Positions 39,101 to 57,631 of a DNA stretch of 64,000 bases are shown here, in pieces. Under the pieces are notes generated by a model that saw only the letters and a list, made by a program, of their open reading frames with translations, searched no databases and was not told the origin of the DNA. Origin of the DNA: Cylicocyclus nassatus. Lineage: Eukaryota > Nematoda > Chromadorea > Rhabditida > Strongylidae. The DNA lies in NCBI GenBank assembly GCA_958299035.1, contig CATQJL010000001.1:105533661-105597660 (forward strand), written 5' to 3'. The translations under genes and the position numbers were made by a program. Positions within the stretch are counted from its first letter, which is position 1. Every line of letters starts with the position of its first letter.

Positions 39101-40218
39101 TTACTTCTTCGCCACATTTTCCCACACCTCCACAACAGAATTCAAGGCTGAAAAACGATAACATCTACAAGGAAAACCGGCTGTAGACACTTTTCTTTAT
39201 TGTTTTCTCTGTGTGGACTATGAGACCCAACAAACCTTTTTCAAAAGATTATACCAACATTATAACATTACTGCAAATACAAGCCGTATGTCGTAGATTA
39301 TAGCAAATCACGGTACTCTTAGTATAAACTCAATTTGTGGGCGCTAATTTAACCATATTGTCTGTCTGTAGATGCAATATCTAGGAATGATAGCGTTTAT
39401 TCAGAAAACGAAATCCCTAACAATTACAAATGCTGTAAACTGTTTCTAATTACAAACGCGAATTTGGTTACCGAATATTTTGATGTGAAAAGTAATTGAA
39501 ATACGTTGACCAAGCCATTTCAGCGGCCATATACCTTAATCTTGGCACAGAAATGGCTCTTTTCAAGCAAACCCATCGCTGTTTCGAGTGGGAGGAGCAG
39601 TGAGTACGGTCTGGGCGAGAGTTGGACTTCGAAATTTTTGGCCAGGAATGAACCCTATGAGCTATCGCTTGAGCGATAGCTTAGTGAAGTTCTCCCAATC
39701 AGTTCAAAATAAGAAAATCCAGACATTTCATATCTGTACAATACGCCTTCAAGTTGGTAAAATTTTAAGACGAAAAAACCACCGCATACGGTGATGTTCT
39801 GCTATTTCCCGGAAGTTCAAAGAAAATTCAGAAGGATAGGATACTGTAGACTATGATGGATGATGATTCGTAACAAGACGGATGAGTCGTCAGTTCGTCA
39901 GTCACGAACACCGGCACGATAACGAGCAGCGCGGGACGCGACACAGCTGCTGATGTTACACAGGTGAAACTCGACACCTTTCATGGTGTGAATATGCCGC
40001 CGCTGAGCTGCTGGCGCCAGGTGATCAAATTTGTACTCAGGGGTGGCTAATTATTTATAATGTTATCTCAGGGGAGGGGATGTACGGCAGAGAAGGTGAC
40101 GAGAGGGAGATGTAGATAAGTCATAGTTAGATTGAAAACGCAATGAAAAAAGATTTGGAAGGTTGCCAACACAAGAGACGAGTAGGTTATAGTCGTTATC
40201 ATCCCACTAGACACCTGG
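33122..40218. other. Long region without a recognised gene
   Basis: Mostly AT-rich. GC-richer islands near 33830-34180, 35060-35280, 37260-37440 and 38690-38770 look like transposon or repeat fragments but no ends could be paired. A 43-nt stretch at 39147-39105 (minus) with acceptor TTTTTCAG and donor GTAAGA could be a small Cys-rich exon (EFCCGGVGKCGEE), possibly of the gene at 33 kb; this is weak. Confidence 0.3.
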
Positions 40219-40975
40219 TATAGTGTGGACCCCAGCCAGGTTCCCATTGGTACTTCCGCAACGCGCAGGCAGCGCGCGCCCTTCTCAATGCCTCTTGCCT
40301 CACTCATGAGCAGTAGAGCATATTTATGCTCACAAAGGAGAAAAATGTAATGTGGAAACCTCTAGGTTCCCTACGAAAGAGAAGTATGCAAGAATGAAAC
40401 GCAGGCAAGTTCCATGAATACCTCAAATTCAATCAATGGATGCATATTCCAAACTTGCACTGATGGATAGGTTGTAATAGCTAAACGTAGAAAAATTAAA
40501 GAACAACAGCATTCTTAAAACATTCCTCTTCGTAGACAGAAACTAGAGTTGTCAAAGATTCGATATTTCAGTAAACAAATGCCTACTGGCTTCTCGGAAG
40601 GCTCAATTTTGACTTGAAACACTGTCTACACCTTACACATCAAACGGAAGGGGACTCTTATTATATACAAGAAGCTTTTGAAAAAATATTATCTCAGTAT
40701 CCAATCAAACCTCAATTTTTCAGAGAAAAAAGGGAAAGCACAAGACTACTACGCAAGACTGAAGCTCTTAGAACTGTTAGAGCACGTATAATCTCGTCAC
40801 CGGTCATCGCGAATTGTTTATACCTAAAATAGAGAGAAGATGGTACACCAAAGACAAAAAAAGAGAAAGAAAGGAGGATTTCCATCAGAAGCTAAGACAC
40901 GAGACGCACTGAAGGCGTGCGTTGCGGTTGTGTCGCGCAGGTACCTATGGGAAGCTGGCCGGGGTCCACACTATA
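40219..40975. mobile_element. Inverted-repeat element (about 757 bp)
   Basis: Left end TATAGTGTGGACCCCAGCCA and right end GGCCGGGGTCCACACTATA are inverted copies that continue inward through TTCCCATTGGTAC and GTACCTATGGGAA. TA or TATA is at both edges, so a Tc1/mariner-like origin is possible. No transposase frame. Confidence 0.75.
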
Positions 40976-42071
40976 AACGAATCTGAATTTGAACCGGGGC
41001 AGACGGTTGGCGTTATAGCGCGGCAGGCTTCGCCTTCAGCTAAAGTCTGCTCATAAGTTATTTTTCTACTTTTACGTTGTTCCTTGATATCTATCTTACT
41101 GTAGCAATGTTCTTTATCCAAATTTACGCTTTAGAATGCTGATCGTTTCTGAAAATGTTTTAGCTTCAACGGAAAAGGAAATCACAGGTACATACATCTT
41201 CAAAACCTTCAAAATCGCTAAGAATAAAAGGTCTTTACAGCGAAAAAACCTCAAAGTGTACCTCTTTCCTGTCTCCTGAAGTAAAGGGTAAAGTAAAAGT
41301 GGTAGGCAAAAACAAAATTGTAAAATTTGATAAAGAACATTGCTAAAATGCGAAGGGTACAGAGTTTTGAAAAGTCTCTGGCCTAAATTACCCAATTCAA
41401 AAGCAAAAGAATTTTTTTTTGTTGATTTAGTGGTTTCTAGGTTTAGAGAACACATACAAATCAAGTTAGAACTCATAAATGAAGGGCTTGAGGCCAGAAA
41501 CTTTCCAGACACCTTATAGCAAGGAAGGAGGAAAAATTAGAAAAACAACTCATGCGCAGACATCAACTGACAGCGGAGCTGCCGCGCTCTAACACCAACG
41601 CCCGCTCCATTCAATTTGGTCCCGTGTTTGTGGAGTGAGTACGACTATAGTAGAGCAGTTGAGACAAGTGCTGAGTTGGAGAGGTCAGCCTCTGCGACCA
41701 CAGCAGGAGTGCGGTAACCTTTCCTTTACTGGCGTCGGCACCAAATTGTCTACTCTCAACTCCACACGATGACGACCCTCAGAGCGCCCGTCCCCACCGC
41801 TGTCAATGACAATTATGCTGATCTGAAGAGGCACTTGGAGGTGGCATCTTAGCGCGCTCTCGTCTCGTTTCCTACTTGTCGTCATCGTCCACTGTTTGGA
41901 ACTTGTCGTGCATGGAGCAGTTGAGTTAGTTGCCCCATTGTCGAATGAGTCACATCGACTGCGCAAGAGCACAACATTATAATTTGGATGACAGTGTAAC
42001 ATGGAGAAGTTCAGAGTGTGAAAGATCTTTTACTAGGTGTCTCATTAAGGCCTCATAATACTTGTCAAATT
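40976..42071. other. Gap with partial inverted repeat
   Basis: TTGGCGTTATAGCGCGGCAG near 41006 pairs with CTGCCGCGCTCTAACACCAA near 41580, suggesting another inverted-repeat element of about 600 bp whose outer ends are unclear. The 132-codon minus-strand frame at 41114-41512 lies inside it. 41650-42000 is GC-richer with no recognised product. Confidence 0.35.
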
Positions 42072-42539
42072 GAATCTTACGAGGGAGAGTTCCCATCGGC
42101 CAACTCGGATGAGTCATATATCACCGTAACGGGCTTGAAACGCTGATTCTAAATCTGTTTTCTTTTTCTGCGGAGCTGCTTTCTGAGAGAAGTTATGAGT
42201 GTTTAAATGTCTAAATTTGTCATGTTTTAAGTGGCTTAAAGTTGGCGAAACCTGTACGATAATGCATAAAAGTGATTTATCAGTTTTGTATCAAGTATAT
42301 TGATTACAAGGACGGAACACAGACAATGATTTCGTTAGGTATTGTTTTACAGCTTTCAACTGATTTTAAGCCACTTTGAACATGACAAATTTAGACATTT
42401 AAAAGCTCATAACTTCCCTCAAAAAGTTGCTCCGCAGAAAAGGAAAGCAGATTTGGAATCAGCGGTTCAAGCCCGTTACGGTGATATATGATTCATCCGA
42501 GTTGGCCGAGCTGACTTGGGAACTTTCCCTTGTTAGAAT
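42072..42539. mobile_element. Palindromic MITE, ACAAGG family, copy 3
   Basis: Left arm begins GAATCTTACGAGGGAGAG and the right arm, inverted, begins AATTCTAACAAGGGAAAG. The inner block GGAATCAGCGGTTCAAGCCC on the right arm matches the copy at 10 kb. Centre near 42290. No ORF. Confidence 0.8.
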
Positions 42540-43229
42540 TATCATTTCTCAAGGCACCTACGAAAGTGCTACTTTACGGCTGTATTTATGCCTAAATAAG
42601 CTATACTGTCATGCGGAAAGAGAAAAGCTAGGGACAAAGTTTGAGAAGTCACACGCATCAATTTCTTCGGTCTCTGACCATAAAAAATACAACTAGTATA
42701 TTTATGAATGTCTTATTCAAAGAGTTTACTTAAACAAGTCGGTTCGCAGGATTTTTTTTTGAACGAAATACACTTTTTAAAGATTTCTTGACTATTTGAA
42801 GTTTATGGATTTTGGTTTCGACTTCATGTGGTTCTTGTGTTTATATTTAGAAGCCATCTTAGAACTTGCTTTGCTTCAATAGCAGGTGCCGCAAAACTAC
42901 TTAGAATGTTGAAGGCTTTGACTTCTAGTGGTAAAGCCAAGGCTGAAAATAAAAATCATGAGACAAGCTATTACACTGATGAGTAATTCCCATAGCTGTT
43001 CTCAAAATTCTCCCTCAAAGCAATCCACTATCTGAATTTATTGACGGATTGTTACCAAAAAATGTTACTTTGTATGATGCTATTCGGCCACTGTCTCGAG
43101 CTTATTGCGTGTAAGTAAACAAACTTCCGAAAGTCCGTTTGTCGGTAGTTAATCTTGGATCACCGTCATTAGTCACAGTCATTATCATCAAGTCATACAA
43201 CATTCATATGATAGAAAGTTTTCCAGCCG

Positions 43230-43700
43230 ATAAGGGGGGTACGATCATTCGATGTGGCCTTTCCAAATAAGTTTTATGCCATTTGAAGAGCATCGAGCGC
43301 TGATTCTAAATCTAACTTTGTTATCTGCCGAGCGCCTCTGTATGCCGAGTTATGAATATTTTCTTGGTGCGAAAAATTACCGCATAATCTAGGTAAAATC
43401 ATATTTTACAGTCTTTTTCAGCGCTCAAGTAGAGCAGCTTTGAGTATTAGTATTTTGAACAGAAGGTATTGTTTGAATGGAGTGCTCAGATAATCAACAT
43501 TGGACCATTTAAGCAAATCTGACGAATTTTGTGCTCATTACGATTTCAATTTTTCAACTCAAAAAACTCTCATAACTCGACGTCCAGAGGCGCTCGGCAG
43601 ATAACGAAGACAGATTTGGAATCACCGTTCGATGCTCTTTATAGTCGTGTCACTTTCATATGGAAAAACCACTTCGACCAATGGACCTCCCTTGTGAGTC
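43230..43700. mobile_element. Palindromic MITE, ACAAGG family, copy 4
   Basis: Arms 43230 to about 43375 and about 43560-43700 are inverted copies; the shared block reads GGAATCACCGTTCGATGCTC on the right arm. The right end inverted reads CTCACAAGGGAGGTCC. More diverged than copies 1 and 3. Confidence 0.7.
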
Positions 43701-45261
43701 ACGAATGCAGTGAATTTAGACCATGGAAGACTCTTTGCCCCAAATCTGCTCCTATTACAGATGCACATTGAATATTTTATTTTCCCTAGGCGTTCTTCCG
43801 CAACAGTCAACTTGGAAGTTAGAGGAACAGGATCATGGACTGTAGTAAATTAGAGTTATTTACTTTGATAGAATTTAATGATGAAAACAAAGATGACATG
43901 ATAAATCCTCTTATAGAAAGATAAAACTTTTTTCGAAGCTTTCTAGGGTTGTAAATCACTATAACTCTCACTGTCACACTTCAGTTAGATAAAGATAATG
44001 CGATATAACGAAACCAGGTTAATCTCACTAATTTTTCCAGAAAACTGGACTCGATGGCACAGCTAATTCGAGTCAAAAACAAAACCTTAGAAAAAATCCG
44101 GGTCTTGAAGAAAAGTCTTATACGCAAAGAAAAGTCCTATTACCGTATTTTGACCCTACTTCTCTGTGTTCACTTGTCCACTGATATTCCTCACTGACAG
44201 CCTGTAATGCCTCCAATAAAAAATAATTAAAATCAACCACAAATTCGACGAGAGTAGCACAACTTGTCAATCAACCTAAATCATCCTGAAGAAAAGTGAG
44301 AGTGAATACAGTTGAAAAATCAAGGACAATTTTTGGATTATTTGAGTGCCTTATTTGAAGTGGATAATAGTCCACCACGAGTGCGACGAAATCACCAATT
44401 TGAGGTGATGTAGGAAGAACAAGCAATCTGAGATAAGAACTTGACAGCCTGTTTTTTCAATTATTCTCAAGCCGCACCATCAGGAAACAAGAAAGTTTAT
44501 TGGTTCTGCAATGAGCAATTCGAAAAAGTACGAATTCAGCAAGAACAATTATGTATATGTATGATGTAAATAATAAAATACATTTTGTTCAAGTGTGATG
44601 CCCTCGAATGGAAAGGAAACAAGGAATTCAGAAGAAACACTAAACAATTCGTTTGGCGGAGTTGATGGTCATATATCACGTCGATACCTCGTAAAACTAG
44701 TCATAAAGATAGCGTAATCCTCTCCAGGAAGGCCATTTCTTCGCTATTTGTCATTTATTGCTGACGAAAACAGAGAGATTGGCATACAAAAATTCTTTTC
44801 ATGAAAGGCATTACGCGGAAAAGAGACTCGATTGTGCAATAATAATCTTTATTTTACAAAATCATAAAGCTATAGAGTGATCACCTAGGGGTCAAAAATA
44901 CAAAAAAATAATATTAGATGTGGTAAGAGTCCATTAGCAAATAATTGGACGTATGTTCACGTGTAATTGGAATCTGCAGCTCCACTTAGCCGTAGTATCT
45001 ACGTTGCCGCGTTGCGCAACGGGATCCGACGAGCGGCAGGCTTTTGTCTGGTGTCTTTACAGGTCATAGAACTCTGAATGGTTGTAAGATAAGGGCTGAG
45101 AAGGAAATCAGAAACGGTGTGCGGTGGACTCGTTTGTAACCCATGTGTAAGGCCTACCGCGCGCGGAACCTCAAGACTGTTTGCTGCTAGCAAGACGAAA
45201 AAAATTGAGCTGGAAAAACGTTGAAAATGAGTGGCACCTGCTCATATAGTAAGTTCCAATT
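43701..45261. other. AT-rich gap
   Basis: No supported exon, RNA gene or transposon end seen. Confidence 0.4.
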
Positions 45262-45410
45262 CAGTTCAGGCGGAAATTGGCCTGGCGGGAGTCCGCTTCG
45301 CAACGATTCGCGCCGCTCTGCAGCCTGCGTCTCTTCGTTCTACTCTATCTCGCTGAGCTAGTGGCGGTGCGGACGCGACGCTTCACTCGGAAGTTTCGCC
45401 TGCTCCGGGT
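45262..45410. repeat. Dispersed GC-rich repeat, copy 2
   Basis: Same repeat as at 15265-15440: starts with TTGGCCTGGCGGGAGTCCGC and continues through TCTATCTCGCTGAGC. Same orientation as copy 1. Confidence 0.6.
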
Positions 45411-46598
45411 AGAAAAAGACTGTATGCGGTTCTATTAGCAACAGAGCGCATGAGGCGGAGGGTTCACAAAGGTGACGATACGCGCGTGCCGCGTTCGCGC
45501 TCGCTCATAGCTCATGCGTCCTGGCAGTAGCCCTTTGACTCCACGCTTGTAATAGTGGGAGTAATAGCATGGCAGTCGCAAAATGGGTAAAGCTGGAGGA
45601 GATCGCTGTCACTGGGAATTGAAAATAGTTCATTTTTATACATCTGCACACAATGCAGCAAACGAGATTTGTTGATCGTGGTAGATGAGCTTTTTCGAAA
45701 TGGAAGGTTTCTGCACTGCGTGATGCCAACGCGTCCGCTTCGCTAGACGACCGCGCTAATCTGCGGAGGCACGCAGTTCCTCACCCACTGTTATGGCAGT
45801 ATTGTGCATCTCAAGGCCTAAAATGTACTGCACATCCTTTTCGGCATAGTTGTCATTCACACAGCTAAAATCGTTCACCTAGCACCAAATGAAGAAGTCA
45901 AAATGAAATGAAACTAGAGGTTGCTAGGAGTTCACACCTGAAGGTTTTTCTGAGAAAAGATCAAGAGCTTCAAAAGCGCAACTAGACCCTTGTCAAGTAC
46001 ATCAAACACTGGATTAGACGATCGTATCGCTCCGGATTACCGTAGCATTGGACGGAAGCGATCCTAATCTACTAGAGATGTGCGCAGTTTGCCGAGACGC
46101 GCTCTTGGACGCCAGTCGACACACTAATTTGTACCGCTGCCGACGAATAGAGCGGGACGTCTCTTCCTAGCGCACTATAGAGCAGGGGTCAGTTCCTGCG
46201 ACATCTGCGACATAAGGGTAAAATGCTACAAGAAATGGAAAAACAGATTTGCTTAGTTAGTGCGAATATCCACACACTGCTATGTTGACTATGGTGATTG
46301 TGGGACTGCATAGTCCCATAGATTTTCCGCTTGATATAGTGTGTTTGCGGTGCCGATTTTCAGTGGTAAAATTTGCGCATGAACAGATAGCCGTGACTGT
46401 GATGCCGGCATCTTCTGTGCGCAACTGACCGGCATCACATGCATAGCTATTTTATCGTAAAATCTCGCCGCAAGCATATCATTCTAAGCGGAAAAACTGC
46501 TAGTGTGAGACACGGATAGTCGAGAAATCTGAGTATATAGTTTGAGTACTCAAACATCCAAATAAACTCAATCTCCATATTCTGATATTCGACTAGAG

Positions 46599-46644
46599 AT
46601 GCGAGTTGTAATATCTGCGTTTCTGCAGATATTACAACTCGCAC
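46599..46644. repeat. Perfect 18-bp hairpin
   Basis: GCGAGTTGTAATATCTGC at 46601-46618, a six-base loop GTTTCT, then the exact complement GCAGATATTACAACTCGC at 46625-46642. It lies in GC-mixed repeat-like DNA. It could be the core of a MITE, a small foldback, or a small-RNA hairpin; only the structure is certain. Confidence 0.7.
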
Positions 46645-47010
46645 TTCCAAATCTCTTTTCTTCAAATGAACATGAGGTCGCCAAAAATATTATAATTCTC
46701 GATTTAGCGTAAAATCTTGTTGTAGAGGACGAACTATAGGCGAGTGATAGCACGCCGAGACAGGGCGTTACTGCGGACGTAGTCTTTGGGATCAAGCGCA
46801 CTCTCACATCTCTTGAAGCCTACTGCCTCTTCCAAAAACACACGGGCTTAATTAGACGCAACTGCCACCACTGTCTGCCTGCTCTGCCTGCCTGTCTATA
46901 GGGTCTCTTTAATGCAGCTTTGATTTGACCTGCAGATTTTCTTTGATATTTGAAGAAGTGCAGGTGCAGAACGGTTCACGCAAACTTCGTTTGCATAGAC
47001 CATCTAAATA

Positions 47011-47172
47011 AAGGCTGCTGCATGACGAAGGCGCAATAGCAGTATTCGTTAAGTGGGCGCGAACGCGGCGCGAGCGTATCCTCGCCGATGTAAATGCTGC
47101 GCCTCCTGCGCTCTGTGGCTAATAAAGACGCGTTTGCGCTCAAAGATATTACGCCTTCGCCATGCAACAGCC
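47011..47172. mobile_element. MITE, GCTGCTGCATGACGAAGGC family, copy 1
   Basis: Ends AAGGCTGCTGCATGACGAAG and, inverted, AGGCTGTTGCATGGCGAAGG. The same end occurs at 54697-54909. GC-rich interior, no ORF of note. Confidence 0.65.
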
Positions 47173-47814
47173 TATTCATCTGCACCTTGGTATATTGTTT
47201 ACAAGTTCTCCGGGAAGCATTTTGGAGTTTTCTGAGATTATCGCCAAATCGTTGGCCGCAGGGACCAGTCGTAAATTGCGCAGAATGGCCTCGCGGCCAC
47301 ACCTATACCGCACAAATCGATACTGTGCAAGTCATGCTCTCGTGAGAATTCAGTCGCCGCGTGCTCCGCAACCTCTGGCTAGTCCGTACGTCGAGGACTG
47401 CACGGTACGTCTCCCCCCCCCCCCCCCCTCCCTCCATACTTTGTTGTAATCCAACACAAAAGCAAAGTACATTCAAAATTCGAAGGTTTCCAAGTCTTTT
47501 TTTTTCACTAGCAATAATGCGGTGTAATACCCTCACAAAAAAAACCATTTTCGAAGTTTAGGGTCTTACTACTGTGCGCAACCTATCTTAGCGAAAGAGA
47601 AAAGTTCAAGTAGTTGGAAAATTCGGAGAATCCACTCATTCCTAATGTCAATCTATAAGCACTTCTAATAAGTTAAGCGAATACATGTTCTATAGGCGTT
47701 TCATTGCATGCAAAGACTGCGGACGGCGTTCTGTACTCAAGCGCACTTTCGTTTCCCTTACCATCTTCTGTCTCTCCCATGCATGAGCTATCTTCGTGGG
47801 ACGCAACGGCACTA

Positions 47815-49436
47815 TACTTGGGTAAATTCGAAATTTTTTATCGAATGAATGAATATCGAATAAATTCTGAATATGGAGTAAATTCGAAAATAGAGAATCT
47901 TGAATGAAAGATTATCGAATAGATTCGAGGTTCAAAAATTCTCGGATGAATGAATTTCGAATTTATTCGGGAAATCAAAAATATTGAGTGAATGAATATC
48001 GAATATATTCAAACATTGGAAGTCGAATTTTGAATAAATATTCGAATGATTCATCGAATAACTAGAGCTACCATATCTCAAACTTGCCGACGTATCTGGC
48101 TAAAGCCGATCCAGTTATAGTCAGCACCATCCCCTATACCAACTCCTAGCTCAAAATTTTCCAAAAATCGCTTAAATCGATAAAATAGATTTTGGATTCA
48201 ATCAGCATCCTCATTTACCCCCCCCCCCCCCTCCCCCTGTACCAACTCCCAACCTCGTAGCTCAAGATTTTCCAAAAACCGATAAAATCTATAAAGAGAT
48301 TTTTATCCATAATCAGCACCCTCACTTACCCCCTTGTACCAACTCCCAGTCCCGTAGCTCAAAGTTCTCCAAAAATCGATAAAATCGATAAATTAAATTT
48401 TCATCCATAGCACCCTCACTTACCCCCTTGTACCGACTCCCAGTTCCATAGCTTGAAGGCAGGTAGCTACGAATGCGAAGGTAGCTACGAAGGCATGTGG
48501 TTTATACCGCGAAGCGAGCACGAATGCCCCTATAGCTCCGGGCATACTGCAGGCATCAGTGTCGACGTGGTTTGGCAATGATCAAATTCTCCAAAACTTG
48601 TTCTATATAGAATGCAGGGCATTTATCTTTTTAGTAAGTTGTGCACGCTAAACATTTGTGGCAAGCTGGCGCTACATTTCAAGACATCTCGTAACTGGCA
48701 AATCGCGTACGGCGATCTAAACCGTCTAATCCTCCACTACAACTGCGATGTCCTTTACTCAAAATACACAAATTCGCAGAAAATCTTTAAGATAAGGAAT
48801 AGAGGCGGTTGTGCAATATAACTTATGCAAGCAAGAGTGCTCACTAGTGTGGGCTTTGCGCACCGCAGGCATGAGCAATGCAAAGAAAGAAGAACAGGCA
48901 TTTCGAAACACTTTCAATATATGAACTCGGAACATAAGCTCGAATTCGATAGCTTCTTTACTGATTTGGTGCCAATAGCAGTGCGAACCTCACTGATTGA
49001 AAAAGCATCAATTGAAGTCCACATATGATTTTTTTTACTGTCGCAAGCAGTCGTAAGAATGCGACTCTCCATATAGTTCAAAGGTTAACGGTTGCAAAGG
49101 ATACATTACCGAGTTTTGCGAAAAAAAAACGCGGACAAAGCGAGCTTGATACTCAGTAGTTGGCTCTGCAACAAACTCGAGTAGTCTAAATACGGAGTTC
49201 ATTCGAATACTGATTCGAATAAACATTCGAATGAAACATTCGAATAAAATCTATTCGAAACCCCGTTTTCTGATTATTCGAGTTTTCGAATTTTATTCGA
49301 AACCCTGTTTTCTCAATTATTCGAGTTTCGAATATTATTCGAAAATGGAAGAACTCCGAATATCGAATTTCGAATACGAATATATTCGGATGTTTTATTC
49401 GAATGATCGAATTTCTATTCGATTCGGACCCAAGTA
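47815..49436. mobile_element. Inverted-repeat element with TTCGAA-repeat arms (1.62 kb)
   Basis: The ends TACTTGGGT and ACCCAAGTA are flanked by TA (47813-47814, 49437-49438). Immediately inside, both arms (47822-48060 and about 49195-49425) consist of degenerate short units around ATTCGAAT/GAATATCGAAT. The centre holds a tandem repeat and unique sequence. The 160-codon minus-strand frame at 49186-49668 is produced by the repeat and is not a gene. Confidence 0.6.
48136..48450. repeat. Tandem repeat, about 100-bp unit, just over three copies
   Basis: Units begin with TACCAACTCC near 48136, 48239, 48337 and 48430 and continue AGCTCAA..TTTTCCAAAAATCG, then a run of A/T and CCTCACTTACCCCC. The first junction carries a run of 13 C. 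It is the core of the TTCGAA-arm element. Confidence 0.75.
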
Positions 49437-49827
49437 TAAAAACGGCACCCAGTCTTAGCATGCCATGAATCGTCGCAATGCAAAAAAAAAACGCTCTTGT
49501 CAGACTTGATAGAATTGTGTTTGCCTGGCAGTGAATATGCCTACGATTGTATATCGCTTGAGGCAACGCACCGCCGTAGTAAAGCTCCGTGAATACCTTA
49601 CCTTTTAGTATGATGACTGTGATTGTTATATAAACATTCATATTATATTGTGTACTATAGAAAATCATTCACTCGGAGGAACTTGAAAGCCATGGGAAAA
49701 CGTCTACGAATCGAGCTTCATTCCGAAATTTATAATAATTGAGTATTATGGACCGAACTATATGCTGACCCCATCTTAACCAGAGGCGTCGCTAACCTCC
49801 CACAAAGACTTTTGTGCATGTGGATTC

Positions 49828-50850
49828 AAAGGCAGTGTCCGGACAGAAAGTCAATTTTGAGATTTTGTGCTCAGCCGGGCCTGTTCGCTATGCTGAATCC
49901 GAAAATCAACACTGGAGCGCGCGAAAATGGCGAAAAAGAGCTCTAAGGGTTGCTTCATACTGCCGCACGGACTGCAGCAGACTGCAGCTGACCGCACTGA
50001 CCGCGCAACGGCCGTACAATCGCTGCATCCTTTCGTAGAAGAGAAAGTAGTTGCGAATACATCAAAACACCGTGCTTTACGCCTAGAAAGTTCAAAGGTT
50101 CTAACTCACTCTTCTCAATCAAATTTTGGCGATTGTTTTTCTTTAATATGCTAATATTTGATCAGATTCCTTTTGTCATTGCATATACCTATTTTACTTC
50201 TGCTCGTGTTGTCTATTGGGGCATATATTGTTGAGAGACTGTCTGAGCTACAACAAGTTGAGTGATTGTTGATTTTGATTGATAAGTTGATTTTCGTATT
50301 CAGTATAGCGAATAGGCCCGAGTAAGCCAAAATCTCAAGAGGCAGTCTGAAACAACCGCAACGCAGCTACAACTATTTATAATCTCCACCTTCACAGAAC
50401 GATGTAGCGATCTGGGCGGCCCCGCAGTCAATACGGTCAGTTGCAGTCAGCTGCAGTCTGCTGCAGTCTGCTGCTCTCTGTTGCGGTCAGTGCGGCAGTC
50501 TGAAACAACCGCAACGCAGGAGGGAAATCGCAGGTGGGGGTGGGCGGGGCCAAGGTGACGTCATCTCCCAGTTCCAGGAGCGGTCTCCTCGCTTTCGCTA
50601 GTAGCCCTAACATCGCTACCAGCCAACTGCGAAACGCGTGACATAAAATCGGAACCGAGAAAATCGCTCTTGAAGCTGGGAGAGTGACGTCACAATGTGA
50701 ACAGCCCCTCCCACCTGCGATTTCCGGCCTGCGTTAGAGCCTTTTTTCTCATTTTCGCGCACTCCAGTGTTGATTTTCGTACTCAGTATAGCGAATAGGC
50801 CCGAGTAAGCCAAAATCTCAAAATCGACTTCTTGCCCGGACACTGCCTTT
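49828..50850. mobile_element. Inverted-repeat element, AAAGGCAGTGTCC family (1.0 kb)
   Basis: Ends AAAGGCAGTGTCCGGACAG and, inverted, AAAGGCAGTGTCCGGGCAAG. The arms match for about 110 bp (GATTTTG.GCT..CCGGGCCT, TCAACACTGGAG). Next to the left arm and in the right half are short runs built from GCAGTC/GACTGC units. An extra partial arm copy lies at 50278-50332, suggesting nesting. No transposase. Confidence 0.75.
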
Positions 50851-51163
50851 AATATTTTTGGACTGGCATGTGGACAATAAATACGAACACATCTGCAATT
50901 CATATTTACAATAGCTTAGCGTGGATTTTTTTGAGTGCTTCATGGATACAAAGACGACACTAACACTGTCAATGACACTAGTACGAATCGATTTACTGCG
51001 TTCACAGCTTTTTTAACCAAACAAATCCAAAGCAAAATCTGAGGGTAAATGTAGATATCTGCATGCATATTTACACCACAAAAATTACAATAATGAAACA
51101 ACCATTAAAACAAAACATCGCTTGTAAGAGATCATTTACCAAGTATGGAAACGTTCAACCCCT

Positions 51164-56718
<5,555 letters not shown>

Positions 56719-57150
56719 AACACCTACAACTGCCAGAAGATATGGTGATTGCTTCGAAAACTATATCGATGATGTGCAGTTTTCAGCGGCACTGAATTGC
56801 ATCATGAATCATTATCATAATGTCCACGAAAAAAAGCGTATAACATCGTCACCAGCAGCTAAAATCCAATTGAACATACTGCGAAACAAGATTATGCGAT
56901 GAGTGTTCTGATCCGATGTTCAACACTCCAGACTTCCAACATACAAATCGATAGCCCCAGTCCTTCCCCGCTCCCCTTTACCACGACGATGTTTTGCCTT
57001 GGGGTTTATATTAGAGTGATCCAAAAGTAATGGGGTACCTTGTCTTTAAACATTTTTGAAGGTTTCTTACTGATTAACTATAACCAGCAAATCGAACGCT
57101 TTTGTGTCAAGCGACCTTCGCATCCTGACAGCACCTTGCAGCAACTGGCC
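56719..57150. other. Upstream flank of the ARF gene
   Basis: Presumed promoter region; the 90-codon plus frame at 56630-56902 overlaps the ARF first exon antisense and is rejected. No core promoter element recognised. Confidence 0.4.
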
Positions 57151-57631
57151 TACAGTCTGCCCCAATCCTAACCACGCCAAATTGGGGGGACGGTCAGGAG
57201 GTACGATCGGCGCGAATTTTTCGCGAAGCGATGCCGCAACGTACTTCAGCCCTTACAGCAGCAGCATTTCTAGCGCAGTCTTACTTATAGCATCAAGTCA
57301 TGTATCTGCCCCCACCCTCGCCCTCCTGTTTTTGCCGCCGAAATCTTTTGGCGGGGAGTCTTGGAGGCCCCACGATTTGAGTGCGGCGTGTGCAGAAGAG
57401 CGGCCGCCTCGCGCGGCGTACCTCCTGACGTGCAGCCCGCCAAATTGGCATGGCGGGAGTCCGCGTCGCGAAGGTTTCGCGCCACATCTGCGGCTAGCTT
57501 GTCTGCTCTCTCCTCATTCTCTCCGCTCCCTGCGACAGCGCGCGTATATGTATGCAGGCGCAAACCGCTAGCGCTGCGAGCGCGCAAACTCAGCCGACGG
57601 TTCGGCCTGATCCCGATTGGGACACACTGTA
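57151..57631. mobile_element. DNA element with TACAGTCTG ends, copy 1 (481 bp)
   Basis: Ends TACAGTCTGCCCCAATCC and, inverted, TACAGTGTGTCCCAATCG. Interior includes the dispersed GGCGGGAGTCCGC block seen at 15.3 and 45.3 kb. The long open frames here come from high GC and run on both strands. Confidence 0.75.

Noticed and set aside
41114..41512. 132-codon minus-strand frame
   Set aside because: Inside a probable inverted-repeat element and without recognised motif.
47303..47561. Pro/Gly-rich frames
   Set aside because: Caused by a run of about 18 C at 47408-47427.
49186..49668. 160-codon minus-strand frame
   Set aside because: Product of the degenerate TTCGAA repeat; composition is low complexity.
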